Counted from the stretch's first letter, positions 45,046 to 53,596 are shown. The stretch is DNA of 64,000 bases from Bradyrhizobium sp. ISRA464 (GCF_029910095.1 NZ_CP094526.1:8398458-8462457), one strand, 5' to 3'. Numbers and translations: made by a program. The notes: generated from the letters alone by a model not told the origin.

Positions 45046-45426
45046 TCAGACCGTCTGGATACCGAGGCGACGAGGGGCGCCTTCGTCGGGACCCGCGGCT
45101 TTGGCGGCATCGCGCACCAGCTGTTCGAGCACGGCGAGATAGTCGAGGAAACGGCGGCGACCGGACTTGGTCAGGCGGCAGGTGGTGTGCGGGCGGTTGC
45201 CCTCATAGCCCTTGATGACGTCGACCAGGCCGGCCTCCTGCAGCACCTGCAGATGCCGGCTGAGATTGCCGTCGGTGAGGCGGCAAAGCTGCTTGAGATC
45301 GGCAAAGGCGAGCCCCTTCGGGTGCGCCATCAGCGAGGTCAGGAGGCCGAGCCGCGCCTTCTCGTGAATGACGCGGTCGAGGCCGTCATAGGCGAATGGC
45401 GCGCTGGCCGCGTCAGTCTTCGACAT
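45046..45426 (-). CDS. Winged-helix transcriptional regulator (ArsR/MarR-like)
   Basis: The 126-residue protein starts MSKTDAASAPFAYDGLDRVI. It has a winged-helix core: LGLLTSLMAHPKGLAFADLK, then LTDGNLSRHLQVLQEAGLVD as recognition helix and LVDVIKGYEGNRPHTTCRLT as wing. A short C-terminal helix (FLDYLAVLEQLVRDAAK) likely forms the dimer. No metal-binding cysteine pair is apparent. The start at 45426 overlaps the upstream membrane-protein gene by 14 bases, so the two are translated together. It may control this operon. Confidence 0.8.
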   Translation of the reverse strand: MSKTDAASAPFAYDGLDRVIHEKARLGLLTSLMAHPKGLAFADLKQLCRLTDGNLSRHLQVLQEAGLVDVIKGYEGNRPHTTCRLTKSGRRRFLDYLAVLEQLVRDAAKAAGPDEGAPRRLGIQTV

Positions 45427-46030
45427 CAGTCTCTCCGGAGGCGAAATAAAGCAGCGCCGCGAGCACGAGCTGGCCGATTGCAAACGGCAGCCCCATCGTC
45501 CAGGGCGACAGCGCGTGGGTCTGACTTGCGATCAGAAGCACCGTGAAGCCCGACAGGAAATACCAGGCGCCGCCGAGCGCAATTGAGCGCGGCAGCGAAC
45601 GAACCGAGGCGAACACGCCGAGACTGACGAGGACTTGCCACAGGCCGGGCAGCATCCACAGCGTCTCGGGCGCGAATTTCCATTGCAGGATCGCGAGCAG
45701 CACGCCGGCGATGGCAGCGGGAAGGAACTGCTCGATCGCCTGCTGGATCATCGCGTCCGCGAGGCCGGAGTGATGCCGCCGCGACCGCGCCTGCATCTCG
45801 ATCCAGATCAGCACGGCAGAAACCAGCGCCGCGGCCGCCCAGCCGGCGAGGAACGTAATCGGATGCGAGGTGGGATCGTCGAGCCAGAGATGCTGGGCGA
45901 GTGCGGTGATGAGCGCAATACCGCTGGTGGCGGCAACAGTGGCGGGACCATAGCCGCGGAATGCAGTTCCCGCCGCAATCTGGCTACGAATCGCGAGGAT
46001 ATCTGCCAAGGCCTTGTCGAGGTCGCGCAT
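45413..46030 (-). CDS. Membrane protein of unknown function in operon with a winged-helix regulator
   Basis: The 205-residue protein begins with a soluble helix (MRDLDKALADILAIRSQIAA). About five or six hydrophobic helices follow (SGIALITALAQHLWL, FLAGWAAAALVSAVLIWIEM, FLPAAIAGVLLAILQW, LWQVLVSLGVFASV, ALGGAWYFLSGFTVLLI, FAIGQLVLAALLYF). No enzymatic motif is visible. It is likely the membrane partner of the regulator that overlaps its 3' end; this gene pair is seen in other bacteria with the winged-helix protein sensing or repressing. uppS follows in the same operon. Confidence 0.75.
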   Translation of the reverse strand: MRDLDKALADILAIRSQIAAGTAFRGYGPATVAATSGIALITALAQHLWLDDPTSHPITFLAGWAAAALVSAVLIWIEMQARSRRHHSGLADAMIQQAIEQFLPAAIAGVLLAILQWKFAPETLWMLPGLWQVLVSLGVFASVRSLPRSIALGGAWYFLSGFTVLLIASQTHALSPWTMGLPFAIGQLVLAALLYFASGETDVED

Positions 46031-46152
46031 CGGTTCACCCGAACTTTGTATCGCAAAGTATATGGATTGCCAAGTAAAGGCAAGCTGGATCGCAACAGCG
46101 CGTCCATCAACATGTTTAACGGTTGGTTACTGCAAGAATGAGGCAGACCGCC

Positions 46153-46509
46153 TCATGCCTTCACCAGGCTGGCAAACCCGCCATAGACCATCCGCTTGGC
46201 GTCAAACGGCGCAGTCTTTGGATCCATCGACGCCAGGCGAGGATCCGCCATCACCCTGGCGTTGATCTTGTCGCGCTGCGCGCGCGACTTGTAGGTAATC
46301 CAGGCGAAGACCACGGTCTCGCCGGCCTTTAGTTTCACGCTTTGCGGAAACGACGTCAGCTTGCCCGGCTTGACGTCGTCGGCGACCCACTCGCGATAAT
46401 CGAGCGCCCCGTATCCGCGCCAGATCTTGCCGGCCTTCTTCGACAGTTGCGCATAGGCCTTGAGCTTCTTCTTCGGCACGGCGACGATGAATCCATCGAC
46501 GTAAGGCAT
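46153..46509 (-). CDS. DUF1428 family protein
   Basis: The intact 118-residue protein starts MPYVDGFIVAVPKKKLKAYA, then GYGALDYREWVADDVKPGKL, VVFAWITYKSRAQRDKINAR and ends FDAKRMVYGGFASLVKA. This is the complete ferredoxin-fold DUF1428 pattern (PYVDGFV-x-PVP-x-KL-x-Y, W-x-YKSRAHRDR-x-N, F-x-RM-x-YGGF). Members are small cytoplasmic proteins without known reaction. It follows the divergent-facing operon by 120 bases; the DUF899 gene upstream lies on the same strand, separated by a palindromic repeat. Confidence 0.9.
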   Translation of the reverse strand: MPYVDGFIVAVPKKKLKAYAQLSKKAGKIWRGYGALDYREWVADDVKPGKLTSFPQSVKLKAGETVVFAWITYKSRAQRDKINARVMADPRLASMDPKTAPFDAKRMVYGGFASLVKA

Positions 46510-46538
46510 TTCGGCGTTTCCTGCTGTGTGGTTGCACC

Positions 46539-46623
46539 ATCATTGCGAGCGCCAGCGAAGCAATCCATCCTTCCATGGGCCGAAGAATGGATTGCTTCGT
46601 CGCTTGCGCTCCTCGCAATGACG
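46539..46623. repeat. Palindromic intergenic repeat, copy 1
   Basis: The left arm CATTGCGAGCGCCAGCGAAG and right arm with CTCCTCGCAATGACG pair as an imperfect palindrome around AGCAATCCAT/ATGGATTGCT. Two further copies are at 50405-50522 and 52214-52299. Confidence 0.8.
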
Positions 46624-46642
46624 GCGCGTGACGCGCGGCGCA

Positions 46643-47380
46643 TCAACTATGACAGCAGGATGCCTGAACCGGTGACGGTTGATACTGGTCACGTAGCCGC
46701 ACCCAATCCATCGGATAGGGCAATCCCTCCTCGTGACGCCCAAGCGGCGTCAGGTCGAGATAGTGATAGGCGGCGTTCATCATGTCGAGGCCGCGCGCGA
46801 AGGTGGAATAGGTGTGGAACACGTCGCCGGTCTCGTCGCGATAGAACACGCTGATCCCAGGCACCTCATCTCCGTAGGGCGGCGTGGTTCCGAAGTTGTA
46901 TTGAGCCTCGCCTCTGTCCATTTGCTCGCGGGTAAACGAGACGCCGTAGTCGTAATTGAAGTCGTTTTTCCCCGACGAGACCCAGTCGAAGGTCCAGCCC
47001 ATCCGCTTCTTGAAGGCCTCGAGCTTGGCGAGCGGCGCGCGCGAGATCGCGACCATCGTGGTGTCGCGCGCGGCAAGGTGCGGCACCATGCGCTCGAAGC
47101 CGTCGACCCAGAACGAGCAGCTCTTGCAGGCTGCATCCCATTCGGGAGCAAACATCACATGCTGTACCACGAGCTGTGGCCTGCCCTTGAACAGATCGCC
47201 GAGCGTGACCTCGCCGTTCGGCCCGTCGAAAACATAGTTCTTGTCGATCTTGACCCAGGGCAGCTCGCGCCGCTCCCGGCTGAGCACTTCGCGCGCCCGT
47301 GTCAGCTCCTTCTCGCGGGCCATGAGGGCCTTACGGGCTTCGATCCATTCGTTGCGGGAGACGATCTTGTGCTGATGCAT
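46643..47380 (-). CDS. DUF899 family thioredoxin-like protein
   Basis: The 245-residue protein starts MHQHKIVSRNEWIEARKALM. It contains the DUF899 core ELPWVKIDKNYVFDGPNGEV, LVVQHVMFAPEWDAACKSCS (thioredoxin-fold region with a CKSC pair at about 87-90), then GMMV-like SRAPLAKLEAFKKRMGW, FNYDYGVSFT and YHYLDLTPLGRHE. Members are cytoplasmic thioredoxin-fold proteins without proved reaction. It ends before a palindromic repeat and lies 21 bases after the SRPBCC gene on the same strand. This DUF899 - SRPBCC - ArsR gene set occurs often together. Confidence 0.88.
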   Translation of the reverse strand: MHQHKIVSRNEWIEARKALMAREKELTRAREVLSRERRELPWVKIDKNYVFDGPNGEVTLGDLFKGRPQLVVQHVMFAPEWDAACKSCSFWVDGFERMVPHLAARDTTMVAISRAPLAKLEAFKKRMGWTFDWVSSGKNDFNYDYGVSFTREQMDRGEAQYNFGTTPPYGDEVPGISVFYRDETGDVFHTYSTFARGLDMMNAAYHYLDLTPLGRHEEGLPYPMDWVRLRDQYQPSPVQASCCHS

Positions 47381-47401
47381 CGGATGCTCCTTTGTTTGCT
47401 T

Positions 47402-47875
47402 TCAGGCGTCGACGAAGTTTTGCAGATTGCCAAGAAATTCGGTCCAGCCGCGCTGATGATTGTCGCGCGCCGTCTCATCGACGAACTGCGCGTGATGGAA
47501 GGTGAGCAGCGTGCCGCCGGCATCGGGCCTGATCGAGATCGTCACAACGGACTCGCGCTCCGGCGTCGAATGCCAGGCCCAGCTGAACACCAGCCGCTCG
47601 TTCGGCACCACCTCGCGATAGACGCCGCCGACCTCGTGATATTCGCCGTTCGACCCGGTGAAGCTGATGCGGTAGCGCCCGCCGACGCGGACATCGAGAT
47701 CCGCGCGTGTCGTGCCGGGCTTGACCTGCCCCGGCCCGAACCATTGCACTAGGTTTTCCGGCTCGGTCCACGCGGCGTACACCTTTTCCGGCCGCGCGCG
47801 GAGACGTCGGGTAAGGGTGAGGCTTGGGCGCGCGGCGAGGCCGGCGTCGGCGACGACTGCGGATTTGTTGGCCAT
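47402..47875 (-). CDS. SRPBCC (AHSA1-type) domain protein
   Basis: The 157-residue protein has LTLTRRLRARPEKVYAAWTE (start of the START/AHSA1 fold), then LVQWFGPGQVKPGTTRADLD, GGRYRISFTGSNGEYHEVGG, RLVFSWAWHSTPERESVVTI, and ends with the long C-terminal helix NHQRGWTEFLGNLQNFVDA. These helix-grip proteins bind hydrophobic ligands; no enzymatic role is shown. Its 5' end overlaps the ArsR-type regulator gene by 127 bases, in another frame, and the two are surely co-transcribed. Confidence 0.9.
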   Translation of the reverse strand: MANKSAVVADAGLAARPSLTLTRRLRARPEKVYAAWTEPENLVQWFGPGQVKPGTTRADLDVRVGGRYRISFTGSNGEYHEVGGVYREVVPNERLVFSWAWHSTPERESVVTISIRPDAGGTLLTFHHAQFVDETARDNHQRGWTEFLGNLQNFVDA

Positions 47876-48204
47876 GGGTCGTTCTCCACAAAGGCGGCAA
47901 GGCGGTCGAGGTTATCGGACCAGAACTGCGCATAGCGATTGAGCCAGTTCATCGCCTGCTCCATCGGCCGTGCGGTGAGCCGGCACGCCACCGTGCGGCC
48001 GGTCTTTTCGCGCGCGATCAGACCGGCATCCGAGAGCACATCGAGATGCTTCATGATCGCGGGCAGCGACATCGCAAACGGCTGGGCCAATTCGCTCACC
48101 GACAGGGTTTCCCGCTCGCCGAGCCTGGCCAGCAGGGCCCGGCGGGTCGGATCCGAAAGCGCCGCGAAGGTGCGGTCCAGCGTTTCGTCCTGATGCTTAA
48201 CCAT
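47749..48204 (-). CDS. ArsR-family winged-helix repressor
   Basis: The 151-residue protein starts MVKHQDETLDRTFAALSDPT. It contains the ArsR fold: RRALLARLGERETLSVSELA, then MSLPAIMKHLDVLSDAGLIA as recognition helix, wing region EKTGRTVACRLTARPM, and NWLNRYAQFWSDNLDRLAAF. No metal-binding cysteines are seen, so it belongs to the subgroup paired with SRPBCC proteins. The last about 40 residues (from DPWPTNPQSS) are read through the start of the SRPBCC gene in another frame and are probably non-structural. It likely represses its own operon. Confidence 0.88.
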   Translation of the reverse strand: MVKHQDETLDRTFAALSDPTRRALLARLGERETLSVSELAQPFAMSLPAIMKHLDVLSDAGLIAREKTGRTVACRLTARPMEQAMNWLNRYAQFWSDNLDRLAAFVENDPWPTNPQSSPTPASPRAQASPLPDVSARGRKRCTPRGPSRKT

Positions 48205-48361
48205 ATGGTTTAGTATAGCTGCATAGGGCGCGGCGTCAAGGCCTCGGCTTCACGATCGCGTCAAACGCGCCGGATCGTGGCAGCATCCACGTCAGGAATC
48301 GTCAGCGGCATGCCGCGCGCCGCACGTTCGCGCGGCCCCGTGATCACGTCACAACCGCATG

Positions 48362-48637
48362 TCAGTACGGACGAGCGTGCCGGCGATAATACCGGCGCGG
48401 CTCCGGCGGCTCGCGAAACAGGAAGCGCGGATTTTCCCCGCAATAAAGATAACGGCCGGACACGCTCGCGAGGCACTGCTCGTAGGTCCGGTAAGCGCAT
48501 TCGCCGGGATAGCCCAGGCTCGGGCCCTGCGCACACCACGGATAGTCGTAAGGATCGGCAGAAGCAGGACTGCTGCTTGCGATACCGGTGAGCATCACTG
48601 CTCCTGCCACGAGCATTGCCAATCGCGATGCACGCAT
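48362..48637 (-). CDS. DUF3551 family small exported protein
   Basis: The 91-residue protein has a signal peptide (LAMLVAGAVMLTGIASSSPASA). A cysteine-containing mature part follows: YDYPWCAQGPSLGYPGECAY, then RTYEQCLASVSGRYLYCGEN, and an arginine/tyrosine-rich tail. The four cysteines and spacing fit DUF3551, a family found almost only in Bradyrhizobium and relatives, of unknown function. GAGAGGAGG lies 8 bases before the ATG at 48637. It is a single gene. Confidence 0.85.
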   Translation of the reverse strand: MRASRLAMLVAGAVMLTGIASSSPASADPYDYPWCAQGPSLGYPGECAYRTYEQCLASVSGRYLYCGENPRFLFREPPEPRRYYRRHARPY

Positions 48638-48854
48638 GATCCAACCTCCTCTCACGCGCCGCAAGAGATAGCGCGACGCACCGGATTAAGGTTCCTTTAT
48701 GCCGATTTATTCCACTGCTGGCCAGCGCGAGCACGCTGCATCGGTTCGCAGCTCCGCCATGACGCAGGGGAATGCCGAGCCCGCGGTGCGGCAGGACTCG
48801 GCCCGATGGAAACAGCGACGCGTCAGCCGGGTCGTTGTGCGGCTCGCAAAGCGC

Positions 48855-49826
48855 CTACTCGACCTTCAAACCGGCAAACTGAACCACCTTCTGCCACTTG
48901 TCGGTCTCGGCCTTGATGTCGTTGCCGAAGGCTTCCGGCGTCTGGATCAAGGGGTCGCCGCCGAGCTCGACCAGGCGCTTCTTCATCTCGGGCTCGGCGA
49001 GAACGGCGTTGATCTCGCTGTTGAGCTTGGCGATGTATTCCTTCGGTGTGTTCTTCGGCGCCCCCATGCCGAACAGCGCACTCGCTTCATAACCCTTTAC
49101 CGTCTCGGCGATCGCCTGCACGTCGGGCAGTTGCGACGAACGCTCTGCCGTCGTCACGCCGAGCGCGCGCAGCGCGCCGGAACGGATGTGCTGGATGATC
49201 GAGGGCATGTTGTCGAAGATCACCTGCACCTGACCGCCCAGCATGTCGGTGATCGCAGGCGCGGCACCGCGATAGGGCACGTGCTGCATCTTGCAGCCGG
49301 TCATCGACACGAACATCTCGCCGGAGAGATGCACCGACGTGCCGTTGCCGGAGGAGGCCATGTTGACCTTGCCGGGGTTGGCCTTCACATAATCGATGAA
49401 CTCGGCAACGTTCTTGGCGGGGACGTCCTTGTTGACCGTCATCACGTTCGGCACGCGGTTGAAGGATGCAATCGGCGCGATGTCGCGCACGAAGTTGAAC
49501 TTCAGGTTCGCGTACAGCGAGGCGTTGATGTAGTTCGCCGGATTGACCAGAAACACGGTATAGCCGTCAGGCTCGGCGTTGATCGCGGCTTCGGTGCCGA
49601 TGTTGTTGCCGGCGCCCGGCTTGTTCTCGATCACGAACTGCTGCCCGAGCTTCTCCGACAGCCGCTGCCCGATCAGACGCGCGATGATGTCGGTAGCGCC
49701 GCCCGGCGGATAGCCGACGATCCAGCGCACCGGCCGCGCCGGATAATCGGCTGCGGATGCACGGCCGATCGCAAATGTCGAAATTCCCGACCCGATCAGG
49801 CCCAGCGCGGCGCGGCGTGAAATCAT
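48855..49826 (-). CDS. Bug-family (TctC-type) periplasmic solute-binding protein
   Basis: The 323-residue receptor starts MISRRAALGLIGSGISTFAI, an arginine-containing signal, and continues with YPARPVRWIVGYPPGGATDI IARL, the Bug signature. It later has FVIENKPGAGNNIGTEAAI and VQVIFDNMPSIIQHIRSGAL RALGVTTAERSSQLPDV. Bug proteins bind carboxylates such as tricarboxylates or aromatic acids. No TctA or TctB membrane subunit is next to it, so this is an orphan receptor, as is common in this family. It reads opposite to the VOC gene, 150 bases away. Confidence 0.9.
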   Translation of the reverse strand: MISRRAALGLIGSGISTFAIGRASAADYPARPVRWIVGYPPGGATDIIARLIGQRLSEKLGQQFVIENKPGAGNNIGTEAAINAEPDGYTVFLVNPANYINASLYANLKFNFVRDIAPIASFNRVPNVMTVNKDVPAKNVAEFIDYVKANPGKVNMASSGNGTSVHLSGEMFVSMTGCKMQHVPYRGAAPAITDMLGGQVQVIFDNMPSIIQHIRSGALRALGVTTAERSSQLPDVQAIAETVKGYEASALFGMGAPKNTPKEYIAKLNSEINAVLAEPEMKKRLVELGGDPLIQTPEAFGNDIKAETDKWQKVVQFAGLKVE

Positions 49827-49975
49827 GAAGTTTTCTCCCGATACGACAGGGTTTGGCTCCCTGCCCGTTTCTGTTGAATTGCGTGCGCCGAGGTTTTAAC
49901 AAACAATGTCTGATGCGGCCAGTGCGACACATATGCAGGCGACCGCGACAAAAGACTAGGCCGAAAGGATCGATC

Positions 49976-50386
49976 ATGTCGGTCAAGGTGAATGCGCTGG
50001 ACCATCTCGTGATCAACGTCACGGATGTCGTCCGTTCGGTTGCCTGGTACAGCAGGATCCTCGGCATGGAGGTGAAGGTGTTCGATCCCGGCAAGGGCAA
50101 GACGCCGCGCACCTCGCTGGTGTTCGGCAACCAGAAGATCAATGTGCGGCCGCGCGATGCCGACAAGGTCGAGTGGTTCACCGCCGATCACGCGACGGTG
50201 GGCAGCGACGACCTCTGCTTCCTCACCACGAGCACGCCCGAGGAGGTGGTCGCGCATCTCAAGGCCAGTGGCGTCAGGATCGAGGAAGGTCCGGTGGCCA
50301 AGCAGGGCGCGCGCGGCACGCTGCGCTCGGTCTATTGCCGCGACCCGGACGGCAGCCTGATCGAGATCTCGTCGTATGAGGACTGA
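49976..50386 (+). CDS. VOC (glyoxalase-fold) family protein
   Basis: The 136-residue protein starts MSVKVNALDHLVINVTDVVR and has SVAWYSRILGMEVKVFDPGK, FGNQKINVRPRD, DDLCFLTTSTPEEVVAHLKA and SVYCRDPDGSLIEISSYED. These are the paired beta-alpha-beta-beta-beta modules of the vicinal-oxygen-chelate fold, with metal ligands His10, and Glu in LIEIS. The substrate is unknown; related proteins are called virulence or glyoxalase-like. The ATG at 49976 follows AAAGGAT. Downstream lies a palindromic repeat. Confidence 0.88.
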   Translation: MSVKVNALDHLVINVTDVVRSVAWYSRILGMEVKVFDPGKGKTPRTSLVFGNQKINVRPRDADKVEWFTADHATVGSDDLCFLTTSTPEEVVAHLKASGVRIEEGPVAKQGARGTLRSVYCRDPDGSLIEISSYED

Positions 50387-50404
50387 CGCGGCTTGACCTC
50401 TCCA

Positions 50405-50522
50405 CGTCATTGCGAGGAGCGAAGCGACGAAGCAATCCATACTTCCGGTGAGGAGGTATGGATTGCTTCGCGGAGCCTGTCATCGGGCGCGCATTCGCGC
50501 GACCCGTTGGCTCGCAATGACG
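50405..50522. repeat. Palindromic intergenic repeat, copy 2
   Basis: Starts CGTCATTGCGAGGAGCGAAG and ends GGCTCGCAATGACG, with AAGCAATCCAT and ATGGATTGCTT at its centre. It lies between the VOC and acyl-CoA ligase genes. Confidence 0.85.
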
Positions 50523-50625
50523 GGAACGAGGGACGCCCGCAATCCCGATTTGCGCGCCACCTCTTCCGATGGCAGAAAGACCCCGACAACAAGCAAGCAG
50601 CCACTGAAGCTGCGCGGGAGGACAC

Positions 50626-52206
50626 ATGACCAATTCGAAGCCAGCGCCAGGCATCGTGGGACCGTTCGCAGGGCTAGACGTGCCATGGCTGCTGAAGATG
50701 CGCGCCGAGGTGCGCCGCGATCACCCGTTCCTGATCTGGGCCCCGTTCGACGCGCCGGCGCGGCGCTGGAGCTACGGCGAATTCCATGAGCGTGTCGGCG
50801 CGCTGGCCGCCGGCCTCGCCAAACGTGGCATCAGGCAGGGCGACTATGTCCTGATTCATCTCGACAATTGCATCGAGGCCGTTCTGTCGTGGTTCGCCTG
50901 CGTCGAGCTCGGCGCCATCGCCGTCACCACCAACACCCGCTCGGCAGCCGCCGAGATAGAGTATTTCGCGGGCCATTGCGGCGCGGTCGCAGCCATCACC
51001 CAGCCGGCCTATGCCGAACTGGTCGCCGCCAACAGCAAGAGCCTGCGCTGGATCGCCGTGATCGCGCACGACGCGGGGCAACCGCCCGCGCAGGCGCCCG
51101 CACGCGGCGACAGCTTTGAATCGCTGTTTGCCGACAGCGCCGACCGGCCGCGACGCCCGACCGATCCGCTGGCGCCGTGCAGCGTGCAATACACCTCCGG
51201 CACGACGTCGCGGCCGAAGGCCGTGCTGTGGACGCATGCCAACGCGCTGTGGGGCGCCAAGATCAACGCGGCGCATCAGGACCTGCACGCAGCAGACGTG
51301 CACCAGACCTATCTGCCGCTGTTCCACACCAATGCACTGGCCTATTCGATGCTGTCGACACTGTGGGTCGGCGGCTCCTGCGTGATCCAGCCGCGCTTCT
51401 CGGCCAGCCGCTTCTGGCCGGTGGCACTGGAGCACGGCTGCACCTGGACCTCGACGATCCCGTTCTGCATGAAGGCGCTGCTCGAGCACGAGATCCCGAA
51501 GAATCACAAGTTCCGGCTCTGGGGCACCGCGGTGAACGAGCCGCCGCCATTCGCCGTGTTCGGCGTCAAGATCATCGGCTGGTGGGGCATGACCGAGACC
51601 ATCACCCACGGCATCATCGGCGAGGTCGACCAGCCCAACACGCCGATGTCGATCGGCCGCGCTGCACCCGAATACGAGATCCGCATCGTCAATGACGACG
51701 GCACGCCGACCGCCGTCGGCGAGACCGGCAACCTGCTGATCAGGGGCATTCCCGGCCTGTCGCTGTTCACCGAATACCTGCACAACGAGAAGGCCACGCG
51801 CGACAGCTTCGACGAGCACGGCTATTTCATCACCGGCGACCGAGTCACCCTGCTCGACCGCGGCTACATCAAGTTCGGCGACCGCGCCAAGGACATGCTC
51901 AAGGTCGGCGGCGAGAATGTCGCGGCGTCCGAGATCGAGCAGGTGATCGCCGTGGTGCCGGGCGTGCGCGAGGCCGCGGTCGTGGCGAAGAAGCATCCAA
52001 TGCTGGACGAGGTGCCGGTCGTCTTCATCATCCCGCAGGCCGGCGTCGCCGCATTGCCGGCCGACCTGCACGACAAGGTCATGGCCGCCTGCCGTTCGGG
52101 ACTCGCCGACTTCAAAGTGCCCAGGGAAATCCGCTTCGTCGACGAGATGCCGCGCTCGACGCTGGAGAAAGTCGCGAAGGCGGAGCTGCGGAAGATGCTG
52201 GAGTAG
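50626..52206 (+). CDS. AMP-forming acyl-CoA synthetase/ligase
   Basis: The 526-residue enzyme has the AMP-binding fold: the phosphate loop VQYTSGTTSRPKAVLWTH at about residues 186-203, GWWGMTETITHGI (A5) at about 320, and YFITGDRVTLLDRGYIKFGD (A7) at about 405. DRAKDMLKVGGENVAASEIE (A8 hinge) follows at about 420 and the catalytic lysine in PRSTLEKVAKAELR near the end. It activates a carboxylic acid with ATP and joins it to CoA in the cytoplasm; the acid cannot be predicted. A ribosome binding site GGAGGAC precedes the ATG. A cytochrome P450 gene faces it, so a catabolic pathway is possible but not shown. Confidence 0.9.
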   Translation: MTNSKPAPGIVGPFAGLDVPWLLKMRAEVRRDHPFLIWAPFDAPARRWSYGEFHERVGALAAGLAKRGIRQGDYVLIHLDNCIEAVLSWFACVELGAIAVTTNTRSAAAEIEYFAGHCGAVAAITQPAYAELVAANSKSLRWIAVIAHDAGQPPAQAPARGDSFESLFADSADRPRRPTDPLAPCSVQYTSGTTSRPKAVLWTHANALWGAKINAAHQDLHAADVHQTYLPLFHTNALAYSMLSTLWVGGSCVIQPRFSASRFWPVALEHGCTWTSTIPFCMKALLEHEIPKNHKFRLWGTAVNEPPPFAVFGVKIIGWWGMTETITHGIIGEVDQPNTPMSIGRAAPEYEIRIVNDDGTPTAVGETGNLLIRGIPGLSLFTEYLHNEKATRDSFDEHGYFITGDRVTLLDRGYIKFGDRAKDMLKVGGENVAASEIEQVIAVVPGVREAAVVAKKHPMLDEVPVVFIIPQAGVAALPADLHDKVMAACRSGLADFKVPREIRFVDEMPRSTLEKVAKAELRKMLE

Positions 52207-52213
52207 CCGCCTC

Positions 52214-52299
52214 CGTCATTACGAGCGAAGCGAAGCAATCCATGGTTCAGCGCATGCGGGACGACGGATTGCTTCGTCGCTTCGCCCCTCGCAATGACG
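52214..52299. repeat. Palindromic intergenic repeat, copy 3
   Basis: Begins CGTCATTACGAGCGAAGCGA and ends CCCTCGCAATGACG with AGCAATCCAT near the centre. It lies between the convergent ligase and P450 genes and may also act as a terminator for both. Confidence 0.85.
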
Positions 52300-52306
52300 T
52301 GAAATC

Positions 52307-53596
52307 TCAATTTACCTCGAACCGTATCGGCAGCTTCTTCGGCCCATTCACAAAATAGGCCTGCGTCATCTTCACCTCGCCATCGAGCGAGAGCGACTTC
52401 AGCCGCGGCAGCAGCTCCTCGAACAGGATGCGCATCTCGAGCTTTGCCAGATACTGGCCGAGACAGAGATGCGCGCCGTAACCGAAGGCGACGTGGCGGT
52501 TGGGCTTGCGGTCGCTGCGGAAGCGATAGGGATCCTCGAACACCTCCTCGTCGCGATTGCCCGAGGCGTAGCACAACATCAGCCAGTCGCCCTTCGCGAT
52601 TCTGCGGCCGCCCAGCTCGGTGTCCGCGGTCGCCGAGCGCATGAAATGCTTGACCGGCGTCATCCAGCGGATCGCCTCGTCGACCAAGCCCGGGATCAAT
52701 TCCGGATTGGCTTTGACCTTGGCAAACTCGGCCGGATCTTCCGCCAGCGCCCAGACCGCGCCAGCGGTCGAGGACGAGGTGGTGTCGTGGCCCGCGGTCG
52801 CGACGATCATGTAATAGCTGGTCGCGTCGTGCTCGGGCATGTAGTCGCCACCGATCTTCGCGTTGGCGATCACGGTGGCGAGATCGTCGCGCGGGTTGCG
52901 GCGACGATCCTCGGTGATCTTGCGGAAATAGGCGGAGAAGTCGCCGACCACCGCCTGCATCATCATCGAAAACTGCTCCGCGCTCAGCGCCTCCCGGCTG
53001 CGCGCCGTGTCGGGATCCTGCGGGCCGAACAGCTCCTGCGTCAGCTTGAGCATCCGCGGCTCATCCGCCTCGGGCACGCCGAGGATCTCCATGATGACAT
53101 GCAAGGGATAGCCGAGCGCGACGTCCGCGACGAAATCGCAGGCGCCGCCCTTGGCCAGCATGCGCTGCACCGTGGCCCGCGCAATCTCGCGGACGCGCCC
53201 TTCGAACTTGCCGAGATTGGCCGGCATGAACCAGCCCTGCGTCAGCGCGCGGTACTTCGGATGGTCGGGCGCGTCCATCTGCACCAGCGAGCGCACCAGA
53301 TTGGGGCCGCCGGTGATCTTGCGGACCCGCTCCTCGACCGCCTGATTTGTCAGCGTCGTCGGGCGGTCGGCATTGTGGAACAGCTCGTTCTGCCGGCTGA
53401 TCGCCTGGATATGCGCGTGCTTGGTGACGACCCAGAACGGATCGAACCGGTCCGGCTGGGCAATGCCGAGCGGATTGTTGGCGCGCAGCCAGCGATAGCT
53501 GTCATGGATCCGGTGATCGGCATAGGCGACGGGATCGACGAGGGTCGCCGCGATGTCGGCGGGAATGTCGAGACTTCCGGTTGCTGTCGTATTCAT
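52307..53596 (-). CDS. Cytochrome P450
   Basis: This complete 429-residue soluble P450 has the oxygen-activation helix AGHDTTSSSTAGAVWAL at about residue 268, and the ExxR motif in LVDEAIRWMTPVKHFMRSAT (about 310, where the E and R frame the helix). The haem loop FGYGAHLCLGQYLAKLEMRI at about 372-391 contains the cysteine ligand. No membrane anchor is present, as usual for bacteria. The layout resembles the CYP124/125/142-like terpenoid and steroid hydroxylases, but substrate is not determinable. No ferredoxin gene is next to it. The start ATG at 53596 is the only one close to the family N terminus. Confidence 0.92.
   Translation of the reverse strand: MNTTATGSLDIPADIAATLVDPVAYADHRIHDSYRWLRANNPLGIAQPDRFDPFWVVTKHAHIQAISRQNELFHNADRPTTLTNQAVEERVRKITGGPNLVRSLVQMDAPDHPKYRALTQGWFMPANLGKFEGRVREIARATVQRMLAKGGACDFVADVALGYPLHVIMEILGVPEADEPRMLKLTQELFGPQDPDTARSREALSAEQFSMMMQAVVGDFSAYFRKITEDRRRNPRDDLATVIANAKIGGDYMPEHDATSYYMIVATAGHDTTSSSTAGAVWALAEDPAEFAKVKANPELIPGLVDEAIRWMTPVKHFMRSATADTELGGRRIAKGDWLMLCYASGNRDEEVFEDPYRFRSDRKPNRHVAFGYGAHLCLGQYLAKLEMRILFEELLPRLKSLSLDGEVKMTQAYFVNGPKKLPIRFEVN

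Noticed and set aside
44023..45546. Plus-strand open frame of 507 residues
   Set aside because: Runs antisense through uppS and the regulator, which both have clear motifs; no ribosome binding site.
50674..52071. Minus-strand open frame of 465 residues
   Set aside because: Antisense shadow of the acyl-CoA ligase gene.
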